Notes under the pieces: model-generated
Told to the model about the DNA's origin: nothing
Databases searched by the model: none
Seen by the model: only the letters and a program-made list of their open reading frames with translations
Shown: positions 1 through 12,255 of the stretch, piece by piece
How the letters are laid out: each line of letters starts with the position of its first letter
Numbering within the stretch: position 1 is the first letter of the stretch
Source of the DNA: Glossina fuscipes
Taxonomy: Eukaryota > Arthropoda > Insecta > Diptera > Glossinidae
Direction of reading: 5' to 3'
Assembly (NCBI RefSeq): GCF_014805625.2
Contig: NW_023998436.1
Span: 1,202,900-1,266,899, forward strand
Length of the DNA stretch: 64,000 nt
Program-made: the position numbers and the translations under genes

Positions 1-428
1 AAATATTTGCAAGAAAAATAAAAATCCATGAAATACATAACATATTTAAAGGGATAAGAAAACAAATGAGTAAGAATATGTCTATGTAAAAAGCTGAAAA
101 GAAAATATACGAGCATTTTATGCTACGATAATATCGCTTTTCCTAAGTGAATGCACTTCTGAAGGCTACAAATAATGTTGTGATGGGCAATATTAGTATT
201 ACTATTGCCATAACAGCCAATAAAGGGAATAGTTGGAAATGCTTTACAATTTGATTACAGTTCACTTGCTTAAGCAAAACGACTTTAATTGCATTTTGTA
301 AACATTATCATGCCATAAATAAAATATTAAACATTGAAGGCGAATGGCGTGGGCGTTTTTTCACTCATCACCGACTGATGTTGGTGTACTCGTAGATTTC
401 TCCTTCCATTTATAACATCCGTAAGCAG
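1..428. other. No recognisable gene; possible intron
   Basis: This AT-rich stretch has no convincing reading frame. A pyrimidine-rich run near 400-412 precedes the acceptor used for the candidate exon at 429, so part of it may be intron of that candidate gene. Confidence 0.4.
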
Positions 429-890
429 CGCATCAGAGACTGATTATAGATTGCACAAGTCAAATAACAAGGGCGTATGCAATGCCCCTAGCTGAGCATA
501 TGGGAGCAAAAGATTTCCCGCATCGGTATGTTGACTTTATTTATGCGGGTAGGAGCTTGAAAAACAAAGTTTCGGGACAAATTCGTCATAATTCGCTTTT
601 AAAGCAAATAATTTTTTTACGTTTAAATATCTTTTTTATAGATCGACAGGCCAAGATGTAAGAGATGCTTTATCTTCAGCAACCATCTCGTTATTTGATT
701 CAAATGCTTTCCTCGGGAACACTGTTTTAATATTCACAAACAGGTAATAATTAGTTGTAACCAGTTTTAGATAATACTAGATAGATGAGACGCCATTCGA
801 ACGATATAATATATAATTTTGCCATCGTACTTGACTTGATGGTTAATGTGTTTCTTTCTCTCTTGTGACTGCAGTCAATGTTCCACTTAA
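429..890 (+). CDS. Possible 3' end of an unidentified spliced gene (three terminal exons)
   Basis: Three short open segments join in frame at canonical splice sites: 429-548, 650-743 and 875-890, ending in TAA. The acceptors are ..gcag, ..gacag and ..ctgcag, and the donors are G|GTAGGA and AG|GTAATA. The phases (needs one base, ends phase 1, ends phase 2) match at both junctions. The encoded piece is about 77 residues, with runs such as AEHMGAKDFPHRYVDFIYAG and SSATISLFDSNAFLGN, and it ends in TNSQCST. I do not recognise the family. Earlier exons would lie to the left, possibly outside the window. What is seen is only splice-consistent openness over a short length, so chance is a real alternative. 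Confidence 0.33.
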
Positions 891-2566
891 AGTAAACATG
901 ATATCTCTATGGAAAACAACTTTGCCCTGCTCAAAGTTTTATGCCGTTTGTTATCTTTAGTATTTCAGCTATTACTTGCATCTTGATTTTTCAATTATCA
1001 AAAATATTTTTTTGCAATTTTTATTTTATTATTTATTTATTTATACGGACCGTATCCGTAAAACCTCGTCTAAAAGCACTAAACCGCCGATCAATTGTTA
1101 TATTCCACGAAGAAGAAAGGCCGTAAGACTTTTCCATAGAATACTATGTTTGAACGATATTTTTCCTATCAAAAAGCAACGGTTACTCAACATGTCAAAT
1201 AACTATTTTTTTATTGTTTTCACAATAGTAAAAATGGCTTCACGAAGATCATTGTAGCAAAGAGATAAATTATTGAAATTACATGAAATTTTGACATAAG
1301 TCACTTGGGCGTTGCGACTTTCTAAACGCGATATGCACTTGTGATAGTCCCGGGACTTATTGATCAACGAACTGCTCATCGAAAACGAAGTCAACCAAAA
1401 AACATGCCCATCTAACATAGCACTTAGAATAGATACCGATTTGAAACATGTGAGGACCAACTGAAATGCTCATGAGGAAATGGATGCGGTTTCTTTACAA
1501 AGAGTCCTGTAACTTACACTTTATAAAAGATGTTGATCTGAAATCTGATGTAAGTATTTCTTCACGTAACCCCTGTCAGCAAACGTTTAGCAAATTATTT
1601 TGCAATTCTCATAATCGTTGAAGATAATGGTTATAAAAAATTCATCCAAAGGCGAATACATTATAATTTTCATAACTCTTGTAATTCATAAACAATCACA
1701 ATAATCATTCATTAGTATAAAATTAGGAATATTAGTATTGCGGTTAGCTTATATCCTCAGGATGCACACAAATATTTTTGTTAATTTTATGAGAATTTTT
1801 TCATTATTAGAAATCAACATTTAGGTTGATGTAAACGAAAGCGTATATAAGTACAAAGCTGTACTCATCGCTACGAATACAAATATCTATCAATAAATAA
1901 GAGGGGGAAACTAAGTGATTACTTTAATTAATTGAAAAATTCTCCGAAAAGTACGTTGAAGCATGAAAAGTGTGGAAGAAAAGGCTGGAACGTAAGGAGA
2001 GATGAGATGATTTTACGTTACGAAAGACACTCGCACCTAATAGTACGCATGAGAGATTTCATTATGTATGCATAAATTTTTTGAATTGATTATAAGTTGA
2101 ATTATAAATGCTAAGTGCTCTCTTTAACATTTTAGGCAAAAAAAAAAAGAAAAAAAAAGAAAACTATTTATGAAAATATTTTTGCAATTATTTTACTCTC
2201 GAAGAAAAGCTATTAGAAATCTTAGATCCCTTAACTGCGACATATTAGATTTGTGAAAAGTTTATAACAAATATTTATTTGTCATAAAGTGCTAACCAAT
2301 TCAGGCAGGTTCGAATGACTAGTAGTTCTTTAAAAACACAATTATGACATGGAATATATACCTCTCATCCTCGTCAATTTAAGTTCAAAAATGATTGATC
2401 CATAGTAGTTATAACATCTTTCAAACAACGATACGTTTTTAATCAAGATGTAACAAAAAAGTTCATCTTTTAATTTTAATGGTTAGAAATGCATATGAGA
2501 TACAGTGGTTTTTGTCGCATCCCGTATGTAAGATTCGAATAAAGAATTAATCGAAACAACAAATCG
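891..2566. other. Non-coding AT-rich stretch
   Basis: Short frames occur here (for example minus strand 1203-1460), but none shows a domain, biased composition or supporting splice sites. A purine run of A and G lies near 2139-2162. I see no RNA gene and no clear repeat boundary until the element starting near 2567. Confidence 0.5.
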
Positions 2567-3236
2567 ATCATAAGTAAGATCATTATAGTCGGGCAAGACT
2601 GACCATTAAATATCCTAGATCAAGTCTTAATTCTGTGTGAAATTACATACATTATAAACTTAGACTTTTCTGCTCTACAAAGAATCAATTTTCATGAAAA
2701 TCCTATTTAGGGTAAAATTCAAAAAATACGACGAGAACGTCCATATTTGGTACAGTTAATTTTTTTATGTTAAATCACTATTATGATATAACTTTCATCA
2801 CGAAGCATTGGAAATTATACCTTTTTGTCGTAGGAACTCCAGCTTTCGTTATATGAGAGGAGATTCAACAATTGCCCCAGCCGGCCGAAAGTTTTCATGC
2901 CAATTTAAAATGGCCAATTAACCATTCTTGCCGACATATTTTGAAAATTTCAAATTTTCCCCATAGAATGACTATTGAGAACAGCGCGTGGTCGAAAAGT
3001 GGTCCGATCCGAACCATTTCCTACAGCGTTCGGTAAATTTCTTAAAAATTTGCGACCTGTAGTTTGAACACAAATATACATAGACAGACCTCAGATGGAC
3101 AGACAGATTTGGATTAATTCAGATTATGACTGTGATTTGATTGGTATAACAAAAGGCGGTTTAAATGCCCATCTGCGTGTTGCGTACGTCCCACTAATTT
3201 AATATACCATGTACTACAAGTGGTGTGGGGTATAAT
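2567..3236 (-). mobile_element. DINE-1/Helentron-like element, copy A1
   Basis: This is a near-complete copy in reverse orientation. The left edge carries the family 3' end in reverse (cattatagtcgggcaag, near 2581). The middle has the GACAGAC/GGACAGACAG microsatellite near 3083-3106. The right edge carries the reversed 5' end (tacaagtggtgtggggtata, near 3215-3234). The same ordered blocks recur at 4029, 8566, 20388, 24268, 27195 and elsewhere. The GTCY microsatellite and a 3' hairpin are known features of Drosophila DINE-1 elements; assignment to that group is inference. Confidence 0.65.
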
Positions 3237-3294
3237 CACGGAGCTTAAAGTTACCGTCGTTTTTGGCAAACAACAAAACTTAAATTTTTCACAT

Positions 3295-3467
3295 CCGCCT
3301 GAGTGGCCGAAGGCGAGGAATCTCGACTAGTAACTCAATGCTCGTGGGTTCGAATCTCAAGTGCGGTAGAGTTTTTAAAAACAGCCGATAGCCTTAGATG
3401 CTAGCGCCTTAAGAGTTTAGCCTTAGAATTTATTTCTCTGGCGAAATTAATAATAATAATAATAACA
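3295..3467 (+). mobile_element. tRNA-derived SINE, copy S1
   Basis: A tRNA-like head starts CCGCCTGAGTGGCCGAAGGC, containing a D-arm/A-box-like segment, and carries the B box GGTTCGAATC near 3349-3358. The CCGC at the start can pair with GCGG at the end of the head near 3362-3365. A unique body follows and the tail is a TAA repeat. Flanking direct repeats, atttttcacat (3284-3294) and atttttcgcacat (3472-3484), look like a target-site duplication with one indel. The head resembles Ser/Leu-type tRNAs. Related copies are at 9298 and 21359. Confidence 0.8.
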
Positions 3468-3475
3468 ATACATTT

Positions 3476-4028
3476 TTCGCACATGATTATTCGCCAGTTT
3501 TTTTTTTTTACTTGCTTTTAATTGCTCTTATCCGTAGAGTAAAAACTTAGCATCATTTACACAGCTTTATATAGAATCTATATAGAATGTACAGAATTGC
3601 ATTTCTAATGCAAACTCTGTAGAGATTGCGTATACGAACCATTTGCATCGAATGAACTCTCGCTTCATCTTCTAAATAAATGTCATACACACATTCGACT
3701 AAGTGGACATTAAAATATTTGACCCAATCCTCGTCGCAGATACTGTAGTATGATAGACGCATTTTTTATTGTACCATTTTCATATGGAACAGATTTTCTA
3801 AATCGATATTGATCTATCCGAATTTTATTCCATCTAAAGCGCACAACTTTAGCGCTTGTTCAAGGAAACGTTTTAGATTAGGTAATGATGAACGTTATTA
3901 AAAATGGATTGGAATGAACCGTTTTTACAATCACTTCCTTTACAAATTTTTGTCTTCATAAAGACCTTATATCACAAAAAATGGCCAGGGCCGTGTTCCT
4001 TAGAAGAAATAAATGTTTAAGTGTAATT
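3476..4028. other. Non-coding spacer between repeats
   Basis: No supported gene. The minus-strand frame at 3553-3762 lacks domain signal. The next DINE-like copy begins near 4029. Confidence 0.45.
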
Positions 4029-4620
4029 TTTATACCACACACGTACTACATCGTTTGTGATACAACGGTATATTAAATTTATTCAGATTTATGCAACACC
4101 TCAAAGGACTTGAGTTAGAACCATTTTTTATTATGCCGAGAGATTAGAGTTTCTGACGCACTTTCCATTTAAGTGTGTCTGTCCGTCTGTCCATCTCGCG
4201 GTTTTTTTCTCTTGTGTTCCACATACAGATGGCAATTTTTAAAGCAATTTTTACGTTTTGGTTCGAATTGAAAATGGTTCGGATCGAATCAGTTTTTCGT
4301 ACAATTCCCATACGACACCTTGTTTTGAAGAGCTCTCACGCCAATAAATGCATTAAGCAAAGTGGTGTCGACGTGAATAATTTTTAGATTTTCAACTTAC
4401 AGGTCTCAATTTTTGACATATCTTTATGAAATTGGGTCTACCGCCATGTTTCAGCGTAAGGATGAAGGCTATTGAAAATGGTTTGGATCAAATGACTTTT
4501 TCGGACACTTCCCGTATAAGGTCTTCTTTTGAAAAGTCATTATATGAATAACTATCCAAGTGAAGTGTTGTAGGGTACTTGATGATGATCCTGCCCCACT
4601 ATGGTCTTCTTACTGGTTCA
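4029..4620 (+). mobile_element. DINE-1/Helentron-like element, copy A2
   Basis: A diverged forward copy. It starts with the TTTATACC-like 5' block, has the GTCTGTCCGTCTGTCCATCT microsatellite near 4176-4195, and then the block corresponding to 'aaaatggttcggatcg' (near 4270). The later block recurs a second time near 4475 (aaaatggtttggatca), so part of the element is internally duplicated. It ends near a weak version of the 3' 'cttactggttc' motif. Confidence 0.6.
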
Positions 4621-6232
4621 TATAAATTTACACTGCTGAGTTTGAGCAAAATAAATCTATTTTCCGAACACTTTTCTATATAAGAATTCTCATGACAAAT
4701 AAGCTTTTGTAAGTCAATCAGGTCTATGACGCCCTATTAAAAATGTATGAGGAATAATAAGTTGTTTGAAGAGAACATTACAACTTTATTCAATTTGGAC
4801 TACATAACGCTGCGTAGATTTATATGAACTAGATCAAGGTTCTCATCAAAGCAAGCTAACCTACTGTACCGCAAGGAGATATCAATTTTTCTATGTTATA
4901 ATGAAGTTAGATGAATAACTAACTATAGTCTTTAATATTTATGTATTCAATAAACACATTATTGGAGCGTAAATTTTCTAAAGACTAACGAATCTAGCAT
5001 AAGGTCTTTGTCTTTTTATTGAACGATACATGGATACTGGTGCGAAATGTAACCTCGTTGAGTAAATTGGAAATGAATTTTACCATTTTTTCTAAATATT
5101 GTCTTAATTAAAAATTCCTTATTGATATCTGCATGGTTACCAACCGACATGCCTGTCAATCTTCATTATTGCGCTTATAAATGAATTAAAATCGTAACAT
5201 ATATATATATATATTGTTCTGTTGATATAAATTCCAAGCTGATTTAATTTGTATTTAATAAAAATTCATGTGTGTGCGTGTGTGTGTGTGTGTTTGTATG
5301 TTTGTGGTTTCGACACATCTGCATTACAAAATCTTTATTGCTTACATACGCCAAATATTTGTGACACCCTCCGGTGTATCAGGTATTGAGAATAGAGAAT
5401 AACTGCAAGCAGATTTGTCCATCAATGACAGCATCGAAATAGAATTATCGAATGCATGTATCGCAATGTTACAACACACTTATGCCATCACATTTGTAGG
5501 ACTTTAGTTGCACATGTCTAATGAAAAGGACAAGTAAACAAGTTCAATTTTGCAACAATATTTCAATTGTTTGCTTTAACACATTTTGAGGGTTACTAGC
5601 AGTAAACATATTGGGGGAAAAACACATTTTTTCGCTCGCACAGAGAAGCCTTTGGCAAATTTGTTGATTTTTACTTTATTTACTCTTGAAAGCATCTACC
5701 TATCTCAACGTTATGTTGTTGAGGGAAACATTAAATGCATCGAATATAAACTTGGACGTGTAGTACAATGCACAGATAAATGTCGAGAAAGAGTATAGAA
5801 TTAAAATAGCAATGACAGCAACAACAAATTGCAATTCAAGTACAACATGCTGATAAACGATGCTATGTCACCGGCGGGGGAGGGTAAAAAACATTGTTAT
5901 TACAATGACATGATGGTATTGTATTACAAAAAAAACAAAAAAAAACAAAAAAAAAAAACATTTCTTTTCGCTACAAGGTTAAAAAACTGCTTGTACATGT
6001 AAACATGTATGCACGCATAGTGAAGCAAAGTCGTTCTGAGTCAATATTTTTTCCCTGTTGTTATAATACGAAACTGTGCGAAATAAATCCACTTATAATG
6101 AACACCAGCTTCGGTTTCATTTTTACATTAATGTTCTTGATCAACATAAAAATTGATTTAGCTTCACACAGCCGTTTCCTGAAACCTTAAACCAGTCATA
6201 TATGTTATTAGCTAATCCTCAGGTTAAGCTTA
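4621..6232. repeat. Non-coding stretch with microsatellites
   Basis: This holds a (TA)n run near 5199-5215, a (TG)n run near 5271-5292 and an A/CA-rich run near 5929-5960. The frames at 5586-5798 (TTG start) and 6005-6190 show no family and no splice support. I see no other feature. Confidence 0.5.
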
Positions 6233-7260
6233 AAACAAATAAGATGACTATAGCGGGCCATGGGCCACCTAGTTATTGATATAAAGACTTTTCAAAGTAA
6301 GACGTTATGTGGAATAAGTGGTTCGATCTGAACCATTTTCAACAACGTTGAGCCGTGGGTCAAAGCACGGTAGTGTATTAATTTTCATCAAAATATCTCG
6401 AAAATTGTGGCCAATAAATTGAACATAAAAAAAGAGACAGACGGACGGATAGACGGACAAACACGCGTAAATCAAATCAGAAATTATCTTATAAAAATCA
6501 ACTAAAATATGTAACGACATTATAGTCGGGCAAGGGCGACTTTTCAATAACCTACACCACATTGTCTAACACAATGCTTATTTTTATTGTAGAATACAAA
6601 AATTATATCTTGTTTCTATATAAAGGCATATTTTCCAAATGGGTATTTATCGGGAAGCGGCGCCAAAACGCAACATACATAGGTCGAGATCCAAAATAAT
6701 AGGCTGGAATGGTCCAAATTCAATTCAGTTAATTTTTTTTATATTAAATTAATTACTATTATGAGATAATTTTCTTCATGAAGCATAAAAAATTATACCT
6801 TTTTGTCGTGTAAACAAACTTCAGCTTTCGTTGTAAGAGGGAATTCAAAAATTGCCCCAGCCGCTCCGAACTTTCTATACCAATTTAGAATGCCGAAATA
6901 CTACCCCCTTTTGCTGAGAAGTTTTGAAAATTGCAAACCTTTTCAGAATAGAGCGTTATATGAGGAGTGATCAAAAAAATGGAGTAACGTTTGTCCTTGA
7001 GTCAAAGCATGTCAGTGTAACAAATTTCATCAAAATATCTTAAAAATTGTGGCCCGTAAGTTGACCACAAAGTAAAGGCAGACGAACGGATAGACGGACA
7101 AACACGCTTAAATCAGATCAGCCGGCTTTCTTATAAAAATCAGGTAAAACACTATAGGGAGCCATGTATTGCCATTAAATACTTTACATAAACCACACAG
7201 TTATCCACATAACAACTTTTCTAAATAGGGCGTTATACGCAACATGCTTTGAAAAGTCAT
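6233..7260 (-). mobile_element. Cluster of reversed DINE-1-like copies, A3
   Basis: Two or three reverse-oriented pieces lie end to end. One runs from 6233 to the GACAGACGGACGG block near 6433. The next begins with the reversed 3' end cattatagtcgggcaag near 6519 and reaches a second GACGAACGG/GACGGACAAAC block near 7081-7103. The right part again shows the 'actatagggagccatg' 3'-end variant near 7150. The order suggests repeated insertion or unequal recombination between copies. Confidence 0.6.
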
Positions 7261-8565
7261 GACAATCGTCCCATTCTTTTACCTTGTTACATATACGAGC
7301 GATAGCGTCCTTATACAAATATTATCGCAATTTTTCTGCCGCTTTATACAAATATACACTCGTACTGTGAGGAGGTGTACTGAATTAACCAGTTAATCAG
7401 TTTAAAAATGGCATCGAAAAAATATTGTTACGACGAGTATACTCTATATAATGTGAAATTAAGGTTGTAATGAAATAACGTAACAAAGTGACATGCACAC
7501 ACATTCTAAAACACAATATTATGGCAAATACACATTTGTTATGACAAAATCTATGAGGAAATTCGACGAGGACGGATGGTTGCTTGGTTGGATCATGACA
7601 TATATTTGTCATAACACAAAATTTTGTACTTTTTTCACATATATTAACTGGATTTCTTGACTTTCTAATTAAATTGTTTCAATCGACCTAACCTTCCAAT
7701 CTAGCTATTGTTACTTGTAAAGGACGTGCCGTGCCATGCCATGTTTGCCCTAACTAAAAGTTCAAAAACAATTTATAAAGTCGATTTATTATATAAAAAC
7801 ATACCATAGTATATTCACACTAAAAAACAATTAATAAGGAGAAAACTTTCTACACAAAAAATAAAAGAAAACAAAGGCAAAATACAACAAAAAATGTCTA
7901 TCTAGTGTCTAGTGCGCGCAAACAAACTGCAAACGTCAAAAACTGCCGTCGCTTTCACAAACAGCAAAGCCAATTTTGTTCCTCCTTAGTTCTAAAAACA
8001 TTTCTTATTTATTTATTATGGGCTCAACCTAAAAGGTCGAGCCACGACAAAAAATTGCTTATAGACTCATTAGAGTGCTCCTCTCCACGGAAATCTTTAG
8101 TAAAAGGCGAAAGATTTATTCGACAACTGAAGAGAAGCCAGAGTGACTTGACTATGCAAAAGTATTATGCTTTATCTCATAAAATTTATAAACACAATGA
8201 GAATTATAAGAACATGAAAATTGTACGAAGCAATAATACAATAATTTTCGTATACGCCAGCACACAAGCAGAATGTTACGATTGTTATGTATACATGTAT
8301 ATGTAGCCAAAGAAAATGTATAAAATACGGGTAGGTTTTAACTCATACCTACTCTACGCTTTGCTAAAGCGAAACAGAAAAATCTCGACTAATTGCTCAA
8401 ATGCTTTAATAAACAAACAAACAGTTCGCAGGCTATTCAGAACACAAACACATAGATAGGTAGAAATATTCAAAGAGAATTACTCTAAGATATTAGAAAA
8501 CATAAACATCAAGCGAACTTACGAGACGAATACGTCGCCGTTGAAGCAGCTATACTTTTTATACC
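7261..8565. other. Non-coding stretch with one long non-ATG frame
   Basis: The longest frame (7905-8306, 133 codons) opens with GTG, has no good ATG until late, and shows no recognisable domain, so it is not called as a gene. A-rich sequence precedes it near 7850-7895. Confidence 0.4.
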
Positions 8566-9291
8566 GTACACATCTTGTGGTACAGTATAAATTAAGTTAG
8601 TGCGGCCGTATGTAATACGCAGAAGGGCTTATCATAACCCGCATCGCCTATTATAGTAATCGATTCAGAATAATAATCTAAATTAATCTAAACCCTGTTT
8701 GTCTGTCTGTCCATCTGTCTGTCCGATGTCCGTGCATTTGTGTTCAAGCTACAGATCGTAATTTTTAAGATATCTCGTTGAAATTTGCTATAGTGACGTG
8801 TTTTGATCCAAGCACAAACGCTCTTGGAAATGGTTTGGATCGGTCCACTGTTTCGACGACTCCTCACATAGCGCCCTACTCTGAAAATTTGTTATATGGA
8901 AAAAAAATTAAATAGGTAAGTAGTAGTACCTGAGCATTCTAAATTAGTACGAAAACGTTTGGAGCGGCTGAGACCAATTTTTGAACCCGCTCTCTTATAA
9001 CGATAAAAAGGTATAATTTTCATAGCTTCATGATGAAAATTATATTATAATAGTAATTTAACATAAAAAAATTAGGTGTACCAGATTTGGACCATTTCGA
9101 TGTATTTTTTGGATCGTACCCCTAAAAAGGATTTTCACGGAAATTGATGCTTTGTAGAGCAGAAAAGTCTAAGTTTGAATATGAGAGATAATAGCAATTT
9201 CCTATCAAATATAATAATTTTGATAGACAATGTGGTTTAGGGTATTTAATGGTCGGCCTTGCCCGACAATAATATTCTCACTTGTGTTTTA
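8566..9291 (+). mobile_element. DINE-1/Helentron-like element, copy A4 (best full-length copy)
   Basis: This is the most complete forward copy, about 725 bp. It has a TTTATACCGTACACATCTTG 5' block, the TGTCTGTCTGTCCATCTGTC microsatellite near 8701-8720, conserved internal blocks, and the 3' end GGTCGGCCTTGCCCGAC near 9251-9267. That end can fold as GTCGG/CCGAC around CCTTGC. It is followed by TATTCTCACTTGTGTTTT. A SINE (9298-9468) sits immediately beyond the 3' end. No transposase or helicase frame is present, so it is non-autonomous. Confidence 0.7.
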
Positions 9292-9296
9292 TGGAA

Positions 9297-9297
<1 letters not shown>

Positions 9298-9328
<31 letters not shown>

Positions 9329-9468
9329 TCGCACAGAGAAATAAATTCTAAGACTAAACTCTTAAAGACTATCGGCTTTTTTATTAAAAAACTCTACCGC
9401 ACTTGAGATTCGAACCCACGACCATTGACTTGCTAGTCGAGATTCCTCGCCTTCGGGTACTCAGGCGG
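9298..9468 (-). mobile_element. tRNA-derived SINE, copy S2
   Basis: A reverse copy of the same SINE. The TAA tail reads ATT repeats at the left, then the body (aaataaattctaagactaaa), then the reversed B box GATTCGAACC near 9408, and the reversed head ending CAGGCGG. The flanks ttttatggaata and ttttatagaata differ at one base and look like a 12-bp target-site duplication. Confidence 0.8.
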
Positions 9469-9689
9469 ATTTTATAGAATAAAAATGGAAATTTATATCT
9501 TGCATCTGAAGCAGATATTTCTGAGTATGTTCAAGATAGCAATGAACAAACAGTTCGACGTATGGACTGACAAACACTTCTAGAACAGTTGAAATTTGAT
9601 ATTTATCAGCAATATGTATGCGGCTTATAAGTAACGAATATAAACCTAATTTTTTTTTTTTTGAAAACAAACGTCGTCTCAGGTTATAT

Positions 9690-9974
9690 TCCGCCGTGGG
9701 CATATGCTTTTACTGATTTGGCTCTATTTCTATAGCAGCCAGGGTGCAAAGGTGTCCAATATTTCTGCCAAATGTGCTTCATTTTTGCGACCAAGAGAAT
9801 GTTTAGAGACAGAGAAAGAGTCAGACAGACGAACATGCTTAAATCGAGTTGAAATTTGATACTGACCAAGAATATATACATTTTGTGGGATCTCTGAAGT
9901 TTCCTTGTGAATGTTGCAGACGTTTTGACGAAATAAATGCACCACTTATTCTCCGGTGATGGGTGCAGTTATAG
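9690..9974 (-). mobile_element. Second repeat family (C), copy C1
   Basis: A partial reverse copy of a family distinct from A. Shared blocks are 'gccaaatgtgcttcattttt', the microsatellite AGTCAGACAGACGAACATGC near 9820-9839, 'accaagaatatatacatttt', and 'gttgcagacgttttgacgaa' near 9911. The same blocks recur at 22750, 23620, 28270 and 30824. Confidence 0.55.
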
Positions 9975-10256
9975 TCCATAAAACTGTTACTGTGGTAAGC
10001 GATAAACGTAAGTTGGCCTCCAAGTATTATATATCGAGAAGAACTTGAGATAGACTCATCTTTTATTATGCCGATCGATCTAAACTTGCCCGTCTACATG
10101 TCCCCCTTCTTTTCTTATGTTCAATCTACAGGCCACAATAATGAATACTATTAAAAATGGTTCGGATCGGCGTTCTTATATATTAAGTTTATGCATCAGC
10201 GAGTGGTGTATGGTATGAAAAAGATCTTACTTTACCATGCGGTCTCCTCTGCTACT
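9975..10256 (+). mobile_element. Diverged DINE-1-like fragment A5
   Basis: A forward fragment with the block leading to 'cttttattatgccgatcgat', a decayed microsatellite (tgcccgtctacatgtccc), the 'gttcaatctacaggccac' block and 'aaaatggttcggatcgg'. The central part is shorter than in copy A4. Confidence 0.5.
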
Positions 10257-11586
10257 AGGCACCTCCTGTTCACCTTATTAAGGCTATACAGTGTTCTTAG
10301 TGTTGGCTGAATCTATAAGCTATCCTCAATAAAAATTATTATAATACTTCTAACTGCTCGCACAATATGAGATACCAGCTGTCATTAGCAATTGACCAGA
10401 AATTTATGAAAAATTTTATTAGAATTGTTGGTTTATCCGCTAGTTTATGACAATGATTATAGGTAACAATGTCCTCATAATTTATGCAAAGTGGAAATTA
10501 TTATTATTTTTAGCCAAAGGGAAAATTACATTTTCTCTGCAATAATGTTTACGTTTACTTGAAACGTCGCAATGGTAAGGTTTTGAAAATTTAATACCAA
10601 TATTATTATTAGTATTTACACTCATAGTCGTTTATGTAAACCCATAAAAATATTTACACACAATTTGCATATACCCGTACACATTCAATTTACATACAAG
10701 TTTAGACACGTGCTAATATACGAACTGAAGCGGAATTTGTCCGGAAAAAGTAAAATATATATATTTATATACATATATTTTCAGTTTACCGTAGCCAAGT
10801 AAGTATAAGTAAGAAAAAGTCAAAATGCATTTTGTGTAATAAGTATACGGAAATTGATAAATAAAAGTAAATTATTTATTGAAACTTAAAATGAACAAAC
10901 ATTTTTCATACCGCTTACAATACAAATACACTAACCGTGCACACATTCCTACATAAATTTTTTTCGCAAGGCCGAAAGAGTTATGCAGCCCTTAACTTCA
11001 TTCGGCGACTTTTCTTTTATATCTGAAATTGCCTTAAAAGATCTTCTGGAAAGAGGCAGGTGAAGCTTTTTGGAAAATAAGTGAAAATTGAGGCGGACAG
11101 GTAGCAGATGAGTATCTTGCTTGTCTGATGACACCAAGCTGAGGTCATGCGACGACATATACGAAGTCATGTACGAAGTATAGATTAGTTGGTTATGAAG
11201 TGGGAAGTGAGTCAATCCAATACATTTTAAATAGAGTTTACTTGATATATAAAAACATTGTTTTCATCAACTATTGCCTAAAAATAATAAAAACGTTAAA
11301 TTTTTTTCAAATAACGGTTTTCTTAAAATGAAACACTATATGCGACGTGATCGTGAAAATACTCTGCAAAAAGAAGTCAGCAACCCCAAAAGGTCATGAC
11401 CTATAGGTCGCACAGCAAAAAACACTTGAACAAACCTCAGATCCATGGGCGGAATGATAGACTTACGCATCGGCTTAAGTACAAGGGAAATCTATCTAGA
11501 TGTTTTCTGATTGTTTCACACACAAATGTATTAAGCCCCCTAGAAAACAAATTATGAAAAGTAGGAAAAAAAAAGTGAAGAATATA
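10257..11586. other. Largely non-coding; one minus-strand frame of unclear status at 10949-11215
   Basis: The minus-strand frame at 10949-11215 (88 residues, rich in Ser, Leu, His and Lys, ending LSALRKKFM) reads like possible coding sequence. It lies downstream of the candidate minus-strand gene at 11587-12180, so it could be an alternative last exon. No domain is recognisable. Otherwise this is AT-rich sequence with a TA-rich patch near 10755-10780. Confidence 0.3.
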
Positions 11587-12180
11587 TTACATATCAGATT
11601 TCGGCACAGAAGGTTGTTGACAAAAGCTAAGGTCTTCGAAAAGTAAATTACGTCTTCCAGCGCTGGTCTTATCTGGGATTAACTTTAAATGCTGGAGAGG
11701 CCACTGTATGGTAAAGTAGTTCTTAAATGAAAATGTCAGTTCACGGGACAAATTCACACCATATGTGAGAAATCTGCGACTGAGGCTTATTGCTCGCTCT
11801 TAAATACTTCTACTACGTTATGAGTGGTTGCAAACAGGACCAAATTGAATATATGCAATTCTAAGGTCATACCATGCATTTGATGGAAGCAAATTCGCGT
11901 ACTTCATTATGAGTTGCTAAAATTTCCCGCAACAATCTCAGCCGATCTGTATCCAAAGCATTCAAAGAGAAAAAGCCGCAATAAATTGAGAGATGCGGTA
12001 AAGCAACTTTGTAGCTTGACAATGCTGGATGTCTTGCCGCAAAGTCCATCACGTTAAAATGGAAAGTTCGCTCCCACCCATCGTATTCTTCAGACATATG
12101 GCGCCTTCTGATCACTACTACTGTATTTTGCACTTTCGTTCTTATGAAGAAATCAAAAATTGAATCAATAGGTGGATCGC
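11587..12180 (-). CDS. Candidate spliced gene fragment, unidentified
   Basis: Two minus-strand segments join in frame. The first, 12180-11873, follows an acceptor (tatcttttcag) and ends ATG|GTATGA. The second, 11796-11587, follows ..ttaagag and ends ATG TAA. The intron is 76 nt. Together they encode about 171 residues of ordinary-looking protein, with segments such as TKVQNTVVVIRRRHMSEEYD, ALPHLSIYCGFFSLNALDTD and KLIPDKTSAGRRNLLFEDLS. I do not recognise the family. The 5' exons are not found, since no ATG lies in frame upstream, and the second acceptor lacks a good pyrimidine tract. It could be a real gene end or a decayed copy. Confidence 0.35.
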
Positions 12181-12255
12181 CTGAAAAGATAAAAAGCAAA
12201 CAGTGGCCAGCGCTGGGCAATATTGTGATTGCTCAAGCGTAAATAGTTTTTTACA

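Noticed and set aside
3295..3367. Functional tRNA gene
   Set aside because: The tRNA-like head recurs with a common body and TAA tail and has target-site duplications, so it is a SINE.
7905..8306. 133-codon plus-strand frame
   Set aside because: Opens with GTG, has no ATG near the start and no domain; probably chance.
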